Positions 1-6,513 are shown, numbered from the stretch's first letter. The stretch: 9,081 bases of DNA from Angelakisella sp. (GCA_022794295.1 JAAWEO010000073.1:1-9081), one strand, 5' to 3'. The notes: a model not told the origin generated them from the sequence alone. A program made the numbers and translations.

Positions 1-62
1 GGCGACCAGGCGCTGTCCGCCCTGGACCCGGACCGGACTGGTGTCCGGTGACAGAAAGGCTA
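1..62 (-). repeat. Left arm of long inverted repeat (partial copy of a dispersed element)
   Basis: Positions 1-62 are the reverse complement of 8610-8671 with a single mismatch (position 41 against 8631). The match stops after position 62 and is cut off on the left by the window edge, so the real copy may be longer. Inside it, ACCGGAC (32-38) and GTCCGGT (43-49) form a 7-bp hairpin, and the only mismatch between the two copies falls in its 4-base loop. Read in the minus direction the repeat follows the 3' end of the symporter gene, just as the other copy follows the ATP-grasp gene. It lacks a U-tract, so a role as an intrinsic terminator is not supported. Confidence 0.85.
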
Positions 63-129
63 ACCGGTACTGGGCGTTGGGCTTCGGGCATGGTGCTGCA
101 CCGGCAGATCCCTTACCCGCCCCGATCTG
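63..129. other. Short noncoding gap 3' of the symporter gene
   Basis: This 67-base spacer separates the symporter stop codon from the repeat. CAGATC (105-110) and GATCTG (124-129) could pair as a 6-bp stem with a 13-base loop immediately after the stop codon. No T-run follows on the minus strand, so it is at best a weak or factor-dependent 3' end. Nothing else recognisable is present. Confidence 0.4.
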
Positions 130-1479
130 TCAGAGCCCCTGAACCAGAATTACCAGGATCAGCACCGGCAGCACAAACTGAAAGTATGGCTTCAGCCACC
201 GGGGCATCTTGAGCCCCTTCCCAGTGTTGGCCTCCGCCAGGTATTGGTCAAAGCCCCATCCCCATTTGGTAACGCAAAATAATAGGTAAACCAAAGACCC
301 CAAAGGAAGCAGAAGATTGCTGACCAAAAAGTCTTCAAAATCCAACACGTTCCGCCCGCCCGGAAAAGTAACCCCCGACCAAAGATTGAACCCCAGTACA
401 CAGGGAAAGCTGGCGATCAATATGAAGCTCCCCCCGATCAAGGCCGCCTTCTTCCTGCTCCACCCAAAGTTGTCAATGCTGTTGGCCATCAGGTTTTCAA
501 ATACCGCAATTACCGTGGAAAAACTGGCAAAGGTCATAAACAGGAAGAACAGCGTCCCCCATAGCCGCCCGCCGGCCATATTCAGAAATACCTTGGGCAG
601 TGTCTGGAAAATAAGGGAGGGCCCGCTGTCCGGCTGTACGCCGAAGGAAAAGCAGGCAGGGAAAATGATCAGCCCCGCCATCAATGCCACAAAGGTGTCC
701 AAGGCACAGATCCGTACCGCCTCGCTGGTCAGGGTGTGCTCCCGGCTCATGTAGCTGCCGAAAACCTCCATGGCGGCAATGCCCAGACTGAGGGTGAAAA
801 AGGCCTGGTTCATAGCCGCTGTAATAACATTGCCAATCCCTGCCGCCGCGGCCCGTTCCATGTCAGGCAGAAGGTAGAACCGTACCCCCTCCCCGGCCCC
901 CTCCAGGGTGAGGCTGTGAACCGCCAGCAGGGCGATCAGCCCCAGCAGCCCCAGCATCATCCCCTTGGTGACCTTCTCCAGGCCCCCCTGAAGGCCAAAG
1001 CTGCAAACCAAAAAGCCCCCCAGTACCGTAAGGACCATCCACAGGGACATTTCCCCGGGGCTTTCCTGCATGGCGAGAAAAACCCCGTCCACAGCGCCGG
1101 CCTCCATCCCGGAAAAGGTGCCGGAGGCGAATTTCACAAAATACCCCAGCATCCAGCCGGAAACGGTGGTGTAGTACATCATCAGCAGGGCACAGCCCAG
1201 CACACAGAACCAGCCATGAATGTGCCATCTTGTCCCCGGCTTTTCCAGGGCCTTGTAGCCCAGTACAGCGCTTTTCCGGCTGGCCCGGCCCACCGCCAGC
1301 TCCATGGTGAGCACTGGCACCCCCATGATCAGGAGGAACAGCAGGTAAAACAGAACAAAGATGCCGCCCCCGTTTTCCCCTGTGACATAGGGGAATTTCC
1401 ATACATTGCCAATGCCCACAGCGCAGCCTACGCTGACCAGTAAAAATCCCAGACGGGAGCCGAAGCTTTCTCGTTTCAT
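130..1479 (-). CDS. Sodium-dependent transporter, neurotransmitter:sodium symporter (NSS/SNF) family
   Basis: A 449-residue membrane protein predicted to import an amino acid or related small solute using the sodium gradient. TM1 carries the family signature: GCAVGIGNVWKFPY (residues 18-31) followed by ENGGG, with Ala20 and Asn25 matching the Na1-site residues of LeuT. TM6 has the expected NQAFFTLSLGIAAMEVFGSY stretch (224-243), and TM8 carries TFASFSTV (316-323), where Ser321/Thr322 align with Na2-site residues. About eleven hydrophobic segments are visible, ending in a last helix near 431-447, which is normal for bacterial members. The start ATG overlaps the stop of the upstream GntR gene by 4 bases (ATGA), and an AAGGAG site lies about 10 bases upstream, so the pair is translationally coupled. 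The substrate is unknown. The family call is firm. Confidence 0.95.
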   Translation of the reverse strand: MKRESFGSRLGFLLVSVGCAVGIGNVWKFPYVTGENGGGIFVLFYLLFLLIMGVPVLTMELAVGRASRKSAVLGYKALEKPGTRWHIHGWFCVLGCALLMMYYTTVSGWMLGYFVKFASGTFSGMEAGAVDGVFLAMQESPGEMSLWMVLTVLGGFLVCSFGLQGGLEKVTKGMMLGLLGLIALLAVHSLTLEGAGEGVRFYLLPDMERAAAAGIGNVITAAMNQAFFTLSLGIAAMEVFGSYMSREHTLTSEAVRICALDTFVALMAGLIIFPACFSFGVQPDSGPSLIFQTLPKVFLNMAGGRLWGTLFFLFMTFASFSTVIAVFENLMANSIDNFGWSRKKAALIGGSFILIASFPCVLGFNLWSGVTFPGGRNVLDFEDFLVSNLLLPLGSLVYLLFCVTKWGWGFDQYLAEANTGKGLKMPRWLKPYFQFVLPVLILVILVQGL

Positions 1480-2228
1480 AGGGTCTCGTCTCCTTGCTTA
1501 TTGTTGATCCTGCCGCCGGGCGGGGGGGAGGCCTCCTCCTGGCTGCCGTAGTAGAAATGGAAGTGCTCCTGATAGCTGCTGCGGACAAACTCCATGTGCT
1601 CCTTCATGTAGAAGTAGGCGTAGTCGCTTTTGCCATCCCGGATCGCCTCAAAGATTTTGCGATGGTGGTCAATGAAAATAACACTGGAGCTTTTCTGCCG
1701 GGCAGGGGGAATCAGGGAGGTGATGGCAGGGTCGGCCTCCATCTCCAGAAGCTGGGTGAGCCATTCGTCCAGAATGGGGTTGTGTGCCATAGCTACCAGG
1801 GTCTGGTGAAAGCTTCCCTCCGGGAACTCGTCGGAAAGGCAGGCTTCCAGCCGGGCCACCTCCTGGGGGGTGGCGGTCAGGGCGGCCTTTTGGGCAATGG
1901 CAGGCTCCAAAAGGATGCGGGCGTCGGTGGAAAGAAGGAATCGTTCCCAGTACTCCCGCATGGCCGTGGCCTGGGGGTCCAGCTGGTTCCGGTCCACCAG
2001 GACAAAGCTCCCCTTTCCCTTCCGGGTCTCGATCAGTCCCGCCTCGCTCAGCTGCCGCAGGGCCTCCCGGACGGTGATGCGGCTTACCCCCATTAGCTCC
2101 ATCAGCTCTTTTTCGCTGGGCAGCAGCTCCCCCTGGCTGTAGATCCCCTGGGCAATCATCCCCTTGATCTTTTCCATCACCTGTTCATAGAGCTTCATTC
2201 CGGCGGTCACTCGGTATTGCTTTTCCAT
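1476..2228 (-). CDS. GntR-family transcriptional regulator, FCD (FadR-like) subfamily
   Basis: A 250-residue regulator. Residues 11-77 form the GntR winged helix-turn-helix, seen in LLPSEKELMELMGVSRITVR and then EALRQLSEAGLIETRKGKGSF. The C-terminal part (about 90-222) is all-helical like an FCD ligand domain; His141 (after SF), His189 (in IDHH) and His211 (in EHMEF) sit where FCD proteins hold a metal that binds carboxylate ligands. It is the first gene of a two-gene unit with the sodium symporter, overlapping it by 4 bases, so the likely role is ligand-responsive control of that transporter and of itself. The ATG has an AGGTG site 8 bases upstream (2237-2241). The ligand, plausibly an amino acid or other carboxylate, is inference. 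The tail after about residue 225 is low in conserved features. Confidence 0.93.
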   Translation of the reverse strand: MEKQYRVTAGMKLYEQVMEKIKGMIAQGIYSQGELLPSEKELMELMGVSRITVREALRQLSEAGLIETRKGKGSFVLVDRNQLDPQATAMREYWERFLLSTDARILLEPAIAQKAALTATPQEVARLEACLSDEFPEGSFHQTLVAMAHNPILDEWLTQLLEMEADPAITSLIPPARQKSSSVIFIDHHRKIFEAIRDGKSDYAYFYMKEHMEFVRSSYQEHFHFYYGSQEEASPPPGGRINNKQGDETL

Positions 2229-2287
2229 GGTTATTGCACCTGCTTTTTGATTGGATATCGTTTTGTGGGAAAAGAATTAGCCGGTTT

Positions 2288-2316
2288 ATTATAGCACATC
2301 CGCCGCCGGGTTTCCA
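2288..2316 (-). promoter_or_regulatory. Sigma-A-type promoter of the GntR-symporter operon
   Basis: On the minus strand a perfect TATAAT (2288-2293) lies exactly 17 bases downstream of TGGAAA (2311-2316; four of six to TTGACA). It sits about 60 bases upstream of the GntR start. The AT-rich leader between 2229 and 2287 contains GATATC but no clear FCD-type operator that I can defend. Confidence 0.65.
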
Positions 2317-2354
2317 GCCCCGGAATACACCGGAGCCGCAAAAGAGGACAAGCA

Positions 2355-2380
2355 GAAAAATTGCCGCCCCGAAGGACGGC
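2355..2380 (-). terminator. Intrinsic terminator of the GNAT gene
   Basis: On the minus strand GCCGTCC (2374-2380) pairs with GGGCGGC (2363-2369) around a UUCG tetraloop, with one G-U pair, and is followed by AATTTTT (down to 2356). It begins 6 bases after the acetyltransferase stop codon and separates that gene from the GntR-symporter unit. Confidence 0.85.
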
Positions 2381-2385
2381 AGCGG

Positions 2386-2892
2386 TCACAGCCGCAATTC
2401 CTCGCAGTGCCAATCGGTGTCGTACAGCCGGCAGCTGCCCACCAGCACAAAGCCCAGCTTGGGATACAGGGCGGAGGCAGCGGGGTTCTCCGGGCTGACC
2501 AGAAGGCGGACGCTGTCCCTTCCCCGCCTTTTCACATCCTCCAGAACATAGCTTACCAGCCGCTTTGCCAGCCCCTTTCCCTGAAGGTCGGGGCGGATGC
2601 CCACGCGGCAGAGCTCACAGGGGTTTTGGGCAGAGGGGTCCCAGCAGGGGAGGTCTCTGGCATCCTCGTCGGGGTCCCCGGCTGTCGCCGCCCCCCACAG
2701 GCTGCCATCCTCCCCCCACAGGCAGTAGAGGGCCCCCCGGGCCGCGTCATTTTCCGCCTCGTTGGCGGTGGGATACTCCTCGCACCAGGCGCTTCCCGGG
2801 GAGGACGCCGCCAGGCGGTAAAGAGCGGCGACAGCCGCGGCGTCCTCCGGACCGGCCAGGGCGATGCGGCAGGTGTTGCTTGATGTGCTCAT
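2386..2892 (-). CDS. GNAT-family N-acetyltransferase
   Basis: A 168-residue single-domain acetyltransferase of normal GNAT length, predicted to move an acetyl group from acetyl-CoA to an amine. Motif A is clear: CRVGIRPDLQGKGLAKRLV, where Q104-G105-K106-G107-L108-A109 is the acetyl-CoA pyrophosphate loop. Motif B follows with NPAASALYPKLGFVLVG (about 136-152). The N-terminus (IALAGPEDAAAVAALY) is the usual first strand and helix. The ATG at 2892 is chosen because AAGGAG lies 7 bases upstream and a promoter precedes it; upstream extension through the same frame would run antisense through the lipoprotein gene and is not credible. It is monocistronic, with its own promoter and terminator, and divergent from the CAP lipoprotein. 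The substrate is unknown. Confidence 0.92.
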   Translation of the reverse strand: MSTSSNTCRIALAGPEDAAAVAALYRLAASSPGSAWCEEYPTANEAENDAARGALYCLWGEDGSLWGAATAGDPDEDARDLPCWDPSAQNPCELCRVGIRPDLQGKGLAKRLVSYVLEDVKRRGRDSVRLLVSPENPAASALYPKLGFVLVGSCRLYDTDWHCEELRL

Positions 2893-2928
2893 GGCAGTTC
2901 TCCTTAAAAAGACTTTTTGTTTTCCCAC

Positions 2929-2957
2929 AGTATACCATAATTTGCGGGATCGCTCAA
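2929..2957 (-). promoter_or_regulatory. Promoter of the GNAT gene
   Basis: On the minus strand TTGAGC (2952-2957) is followed after exactly 17 bases by TATACT (2929-2934), about 35 bases upstream of the start codon. An AAGGAG ribosome-binding site lies close to the ATG. This is a good sigma-A-type match. Confidence 0.7.
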
Positions 2958-3021
2958 GCAGAAGGAATTTGGGGCCCGAAGTGTTGACCATTTGAAATGT
3001 GATAGCCTGTTTTGCACCGGT

Positions 3022-3038
3022 AGAATGCTTTACATTCT
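3022..3038. repeat. Small inverted repeat over the -35 box (possible operator)
   Basis: AGAATG (3022-3027) and CATTCT (3033-3038) are perfect 6-bp inverted arms separated by 5 bases. The -35 hexamer TTTACA (3029-3034) lies in the centre. The position suits a repressor site, but six bases is short and could be chance. Confidence 0.35.
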
Positions 3039-3057
3039 GTGTTAAAAAAGGTATAAT
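3029..3057 (+). promoter_or_regulatory. Promoter of the CAP lipoprotein / small membrane protein unit
   Basis: TTTACA (3029-3034) is followed after 17 bases by a perfect TATAAT (3052-3057), a near-consensus sigma-A promoter. Transcription should start near 3064, giving a leader of about 93 bases before the TTG start. In that leader CCCGGAA (3073-3079) is complementary to TTCCGGG (3124-3130), so it may fold into a long-range stem ending before the ribosome-binding site. Confidence 0.8.
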
Positions 3058-3156
3058 GAGAGTAATTGACTGCCCGGAAAGGCTGTGGCTGGAACGCAAA
3101 CCAATGGTGTTACACTGGCAGCATTCCGGGGGCGGGGACAGAAAGAGGTGTTTGTA

Positions 3157-4593
3157 TTGAAGAACAAGAAAACGAAGCTGCTGGCACTGGTCCTGGCGGC
3201 CATGCTGCTGGTGACCAGCCTTTCCGGCTGCGGCGGGGCCGCCCAAAGCCCGGTGCAGAGCTCCCCCCAGGAGAAAAGCTCCTCCCAGGGGACCCGGTCC
3301 GAGGCCAGCCAGCCCCAGGTGGAAAGCCCGGCTCCGGACGAGGATTTCGAGGAAACAGACAGCGAAAGCGTCACTTCGAACCCGGAGGACGTGGAGGTCC
3401 TTTCCTCCGGGTCGGTCTCCCGTACCACCGTCCGGGAGCGGCTCAAGAGGCTGAATGAGAAGAAGAAGGCCGCCCAGGAGGGCAGCGGGTCCTCCCAGTC
3501 TGGGGAGAGCAGCAAAGCCCCGTCTTCCTCCAAGTCCTCTGCGGGGAGCAGCAAGGCCCCGGCCTCCTCCAAGTCCTCCGCGGGGAGCAGTAAGGCCCCG
3601 GCTTCCTCCAAGTCCTCCTCTGCGTCCTCCAAGCCCAAGGCGGAGGAAACGCTCCGGGTGGGTCCTGGCCTGGCGGACATCGCCCAGCTGATCGGGCTGG
3701 AAGCCGGGGTGGAGAAGCGCAGGCGCGACTGTGTGGTAGACGTGGACGAGGGGGAAAACCCTTACGACGTCACCTGGGATTACGGCGAGCTGTACGACGC
3801 CTTTGTCCAGGAGGTGGATTGGGATCTTCTCTTTGACGGGGACTACTACATCCGGACCTTCCCCGGCCTGGCCCACCTTTACCACAAGGACAAGGCCCTG
3901 CTCCTTCAGCACTTCCAGACGGTGGGTATCCATGAGGGCCGCCAGGGGTGCGAGGGCTTTAACGTGGCCGCCTACCAAAAGAATTGTGACGCCAAGCTCC
4001 GGGAGGCCTTTGGGGATCACTACGAGTGCTACTACTTCTACTACGCCATGAACCAAAAGACCCAGAAGGGGATCGTCACCACCGGCAGCGAGAAGAAGCA
4101 GCTGGCCACCAAGCTGACCTATATGCAGCAGATGGAGCTGGACCAGATCAACGAGTACCGGGCGGAGGTGGGCGCAGCCCCCCTGGAATACGACGCCGAG
4201 CTTTCTGCCCTGGCCTGCTACCGGGCCTATATCGATGCCCTGGAGGATTGGGACGCCCACGACTGGATCGAGGCCGATGAAAACCAGGACGAGATCAACA
4301 GGATGATAGAGATAGTCGGGGCAAACCTCTGGGGAGAAAACACAGTCCACGGGTACCCACAAACCAAGGACTACGCCCTTTCGCAGGGAGGGTTCACCGC
4401 CTGGTACATCAACTACCGCTATTCCCAGTCCCACTATGACGCCATGGTCGCTGAGAAATACCACTATGTTGGGAGCGCCAACTGCTACGTCAGCGACTAC
4501 AAAAAAGAAAACCCCGAGCATCCCAAGGCGAATGCGGTGTATGTCCAGTTTGACGTCTTTGTCCCTGTGCTGACCACCCCCACCCACAGCTGA
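3157..4593 (+). CDS. Secreted lipoprotein with serine-rich linker and C-terminal CAP (SCP/PR1) domain
   Basis: A 478-residue protein when started at TTG 3157, which has AGAGGTG 6 bases upstream and gives a proper signal peptide MKNKKTKLLALVLAAMLL with lipobox LSGC (lipidated Cys25). An in-frame GTG at 3085 would add 24 residues and lacks a good site. Residues 26-165 are a disordered Ser/Glu/Pro-rich stalk containing three 13-residue repeats of the form SSKAP(S/A)SSKSS(A/S)(G/A) (118-156). Residues about 205-302 hold a module seen in clostridial surface proteins (DYYIRTFPGLAHLY, then HFQTVGIHEGRQG, FNVAAYQKN). Residues about 325-468 are a CAP domain: QINEYRAEVGAAPLEYDAEL, His368, GENT (Glu394) and SHYDAM (His426) match the conserved metal-site residues. 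It should be anchored to the outer face of the membrane. The role of bacterial CAP domains is largely unknown. Confidence 0.92.
   Translation: MKNKKTKLLALVLAAMLLVTSLSGCGGAAQSPVQSSPQEKSSSQGTRSEASQPQVESPAPDEDFEETDSESVTSNPEDVEVLSSGSVSRTTVRERLKRLNEKKKAAQEGSGSSQSGESSKAPSSSKSSAGSSKAPASSKSSAGSSKAPASSKSSSASSKPKAEETLRVGPGLADIAQLIGLEAGVEKRRRDCVVDVDEGENPYDVTWDYGELYDAFVQEVDWDLLFDGDYYIRTFPGLAHLYHKDKALLLQHFQTVGIHEGRQGCEGFNVAAYQKNCDAKLREAFGDHYECYYFYYAMNQKTQKGIVTTGSEKKQLATKLTYMQQMELDQINEYRAEVGAAPLEYDAELSALACYRAYIDALEDWDAHDWIEADENQDEINRMIEIVGANLWGENTVHGYPQTKDYALSQGGFTAWYINYRYSQSHYDAMVAEKYHYVGSANCYVSDYKKENPEHPKANAVYVQFDVFVPVLTTPTHS
3508..3624 (+). repeat. Three tandem 39-bp repeats in the lipoprotein gene
   Basis: Three adjacent 39-base units encode SSKAP(S/A)SSKSS(A/S)(G/A) and differ at only a few bases, chiefly third positions and the last unit. 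They lie in the serine/lysine-rich stalk. Such near-identical in-frame units can vary in number by slippage or recombination and would change stalk length without breaking the frame. Confidence 0.85.
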
Positions 4594-4634
4594 CCCAGAA
4601 CAGGGGAGAAAAAATTTCAGAGAGGTGTGCTGCT

Positions 4635-4991
4635 ATGGGATACTGGGTCCATGTGGATGATCCTCCCACCGGTGGAGGCGGAGGCGGGGGAAGCGGCCCC
4701 GGCCGGGGAGAGTACCTTGGCTGCTTTGGCTTTTTGGCCGTTTTAGGCGCCATCGTCTATCTTAGCATACGGTTTGGTTTTTCAGACGTGGCTGTCTGGG
4801 GGGTCCTTCTGCTGTTTGGCTGCTTCATGCTCTACATGATCATCCAATCGGGTTTTGACCGCATGATCTTCCTGTGTGGGGGGATTGGGTTCCTGGTGGG
4901 CGTTCTTTTTTCAGGCTTCGGGCTAGGGTTTCTCTTTGCTTTCTGCGGTATGGCCATATATTTTTACTGGAATGACTGGTGGCACAGCTGA
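4635..4991 (+). CDS. Small multi-pass membrane protein, first of two tandem paralogs
   Basis: A 118-residue protein of no family that I recognise. The N-terminus is MGYWVHVDDPPT followed by seven glycines and SGP, then hydrophobic segments near 28-46, 52-72, 77-93 and 94-112, so about four membrane helices, ending in the aromatic WNDWWHS. The start has AGAGGTG 7 bases upstream (4621-4627). It follows the CAP lipoprotein by 41 bases with no terminator, so it is probably co-transcribed. Its first 36 residues match the next gene at 28 positions, including LGCFGFLAV, while the rest is unlike it. No catalytic motif is visible. The conserved polar head followed by poly-Gly may be a recognition or linker segment; that is inference. 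Confidence 0.85.
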   Translation: MGYWVHVDDPPTGGGGGGGSGPGRGEYLGCFGFLAVLGAIVYLSIRFGFSDVAVWGVLLLFGCFMLYMIIQSGFDRMIFLCGGIGFLVGVLFSGFGLGFLFAFCGMAIYFYWNDWWHS

Positions 4992-5030
4992 TGAAACGGC
5001 CGGCAGTCCCTGGATTGCCCTGCGAAAGGC

Positions 5031-5066
5031 CTGCCCCGTCCCCCGGACAGAGAAGGGGCGGGGCAG
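5031..5066 (+). other. Hairpin between the two paralogs, terminator-like without a T-run
   Basis: CTGCCCCG-T-CCCC (5031-5043) pairs with GGGGCGGGGCAG (5055-5066), giving 12 base pairs with one bulged T. The downstream bases are ACAAAAGG, so it lacks a U-tract and should allow readthrough. Its stem and loop (CGGACAGAG) resemble the true terminator after the second paralog (loop CGGGCAGAG), suggesting that the hairpin was duplicated with the gene. Confidence 0.7.
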
Positions 5067-5097
5067 ACAAAAGGAAATTTGAGAGAGGTGTGTTGTT

Positions 5098-5487
5098 ATG
5101 GGATACTGGATCCACGTGGATGATCTTCCCGTCGGTGGGGGCGGGGGCGGGAGCAGCGGTCCCGACTGGGGAGGGTGCCTTGGCTGCTTTGGCTTTTTGG
5201 CCGTCGTTTTGTTCCTGTGGGGCTTGAACATTACGTATGGGCTGGACAATGTTCTTGTTTTCATTCTCAGCAGGGCCCTTCTGCTGGGCTCCGTCGCTTC
5301 GGTGTTTGGCGTCCTTTATATCCTCAGGGAGACCAGGTTTGAAAAACCGGTCATCATCGCAGGGGGCGTGGGTTTTGCGGCAGTGACCCTTTGGGGACTC
5401 TACGTCGGCATGGGTTTTCTCCCATCCATTGTCCTCGCTCCTATTGGCGCAGTCGCTGCCATGTTTCTTTTCTGCTATTTCTTTTAA
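5098..5487 (+). CDS. Small multi-pass membrane protein, second of two tandem paralogs
   Basis: A 129-residue protein with the same head as the previous gene (MGYWIHVDDLPV, six glycines, SSGP, then LGCFGFLAV) and hydrophobic segments near 28-44, 50-76, 83-103 and 106-127. The ribosome-binding site and 7-base spacer are the same as in the first copy (AGAGGTG then TGTTGTT against TGCTGCT), and the coding DNA for the head, including the codons for LGCFGFLAV, is nearly identical. After about residue 37 the two proteins diverge fully, and this copy lacks the WNDWWHS tail. It ends at a strong terminator, which makes it the last gene of the unit starting with the CAP lipoprotein. The function is unknown. 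Confidence 0.87.
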   Translation: MGYWIHVDDLPVGGGGGGSSGPDWGGCLGCFGFLAVVLFLWGLNITYGLDNVLVFILSRALLLGSVASVFGVLYILRETRFEKPVIIAGGVGFAAVTLWGLYVGMGFLPSIVLAPIGAVAAMFLFCYFF

Positions 5488-5498
5488 ACCTGCAAAAG

Positions 5499-5544
5499 CC
5501 GGCCCCGTTTCCCGGGCAGAGGGAACGGGGCCGGTTTCGTTTTT
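5499..5544 (+). terminator. Strong intrinsic terminator after the second paralog
   Basis: CCGGCCCCGTT (5499-5509) pairs perfectly with AACGGGGCCGG (5524-5534), extended inward by CCC/GGG, and is followed by TTTCGTTTTT (5535-5544). It lies 11 bases after the stop codon and closes the lipoprotein / small membrane protein unit. Confidence 0.92.
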
Positions 5545-5657
5545 CCCGGAGGGATTTGCCGCAAATTGCTGACCCGGCCAGGAAAACGCTGTCTGTGCTG
5601 CACCCTGGCCCCAAAGTCTTTCCCGCTGGGCTGTTGGGGACTTAAATGCTGCTGCCC

Positions 5658-5725
5658 TGCAATTTCTTGCACTGCACCTTGAAATTCCCGCTTTTCTGTG
5701 CTAAACTAAAAAACAATATCTTGTT
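5658..5725. promoter_or_regulatory. Pair of CAATWTCTTG pseudo-palindromes flanking the hydrolase promoter
   Basis: TGCAA-TTTC-TTGCA (5658-5671) lies upstream of the -35 box and AACAA-TATC-TTGTT (5712-5725) lies at the expected transcription start. Both share CAAT(T/A)TCTTG, both have 5-bp inverted arms with a 4-base spacer, and both read in the same orientation. Their centres are 54 bases apart, close to five helical turns. This is the arrangement expected for a dimeric repressor with two operators; no regulator gene lies next to it. Confidence 0.4.
5679..5707 (+). promoter_or_regulatory. Promoter of the hydrolase / hydrolase / ATP-grasp operon
   Basis: TTGAAA (5679-5684; five of six) is followed after exactly 17 bases by TAAACT (5702-5707; four of six). 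It lies downstream of the strong terminator at 5499-5544, so the three genes that follow should form an independent unit with a leader of about 30 bases. Confidence 0.65.
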
Positions 5726-5745
5726 GCAGAAATCAGGTGATCGGC

Positions 5746-6513
5746 TTGATCCACAAATGGGACATTACCATCCCGGAGCTTTCCGGGGACCAGCGGCGGG
5801 GGGTATATCTCTACCTGCCGGAAAGCTACCAGTACCAGCCGGAGCAGCGGTATCCGGTGCTGTATATGTTTGACGGGCACAATGTTTTCTTCGATTCCGA
5901 TGCCACCTACGGAAAAAGCTGGGGGCTGGGGGAGTACCTGGACTACACCGATACCCAGCTGATCGTCGCCGCGGTGGAGTGCAGCCACGACCCCAACAAC
6001 GGCCGCCTGTCGGAATATTCCCCCTATACCTTTTACGAGCCCAGGCTGGGCCACGTCACCGGCAGGGGAAGGGTCACCATGGACTGGATGGTGAACACCT
6101 TTAAGGCGGAGATCGACCGGCGGTTTCGCACCCTTCCGGACCGGGGGCACACCTTTATTGCGGGAAGCTCCATGGGGGGGCTCATGACCCTTTACGCCCT
6201 GCTGGAATACAACGGCGTCTTTTCCCGGGGGGCGGCCCTGTCCCCCTCCCTGTGGGTGGCTCCGGACCGGGTGGCTAAGCTGGTGCGTGGGGCGGATGTC
6301 ACCGCCGACACCGTTTTGTACATGGATTACGGCTCCCGGGAGATGGGCAGCCACGAGGTGATGGCCTGGCAGTTCGGGCGGATCACAGAGCAGCTCCTGG
6401 GCCGGGGGATCCTGCTGACCTGCCGCATCGTCCCCAACGGGGACCACTGCGAGGCCAGCTGGGAGCGCCAGACCCCCTTCTTTCTGGAGACCCTGATGTA
6501 CGGGCTGGGATAA
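5746..6513 (+). CDS. Alpha/beta hydrolase, Fes/esterase-D-like putative esterase
   Basis: A 255-residue cytoplasmic serine hydrolase (no signal peptide) of the enterochelin-esterase-like type. The core begins with YLPESY and RYPVLYMFDGHNVFFD (about 23-50). The nucleophile elbow is G140-S-S142-M-G144, with Ser142 as the likely nucleophile; Asp194 in YMDYGSRE and His234 in NGDHCEASW are the probable remaining triad members, and ALSPSLW (164-170) is typical of the family. TTG at 5746 is preferred because AGGTGA (5735-5740) lies 5 bases upstream and gives MIHKW; GTG at 5737 in the same frame would add three residues but overlaps that site. It opens a three-gene operon with a second hydrolase and an ATP-grasp enzyme. 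The substrate is unknown; without siderophore genes nearby, an iron role is not supported. Confidence 0.9.
   Translation: MIHKWDITIPELSGDQRRGVYLYLPESYQYQPEQRYPVLYMFDGHNVFFDSDATYGKSWGLGEYLDYTDTQLIVAAVECSHDPNNGRLSEYSPYTFYEPRLGHVTGRGRVTMDWMVNTFKAEIDRRFRTLPDRGHTFIAGSSMGGLMTLYALLEYNGVFSRGAALSPSLWVAPDRVAKLVRGADVTADTVLYMDYGSREMGSHEVMAWQFGRITEQLLGRGILLTCRIVPNGDHCEASWERQTPFFLETLMYGLG

Noticed and set aside
3085..3156. N-terminal extension of the lipoprotein from an upstream GTG
   Set aside because: It would place 24 polar residues before the signal peptide and lacks a good ribosome-binding site, whereas TTG 3157 has AGAGGTG at proper spacing and yields a standard lipoprotein signal.
3508..3624. Tandem repeats considered as a CRISPR array
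   Set aside because: The units are directly adjacent without spacers and encode an in-frame Ser-Lys stalk.
2386..4587. A 733-codon minus-strand open frame running antisense through the lipoprotein gene into the acetyltransferase
   Set aside because: Only the last 168 codons encode a recognisable protein (GNAT) with its own start and ribosome-binding site. The rest is the antisense shadow of the CAP lipoprotein, biased toward Leu, Gly and Val.
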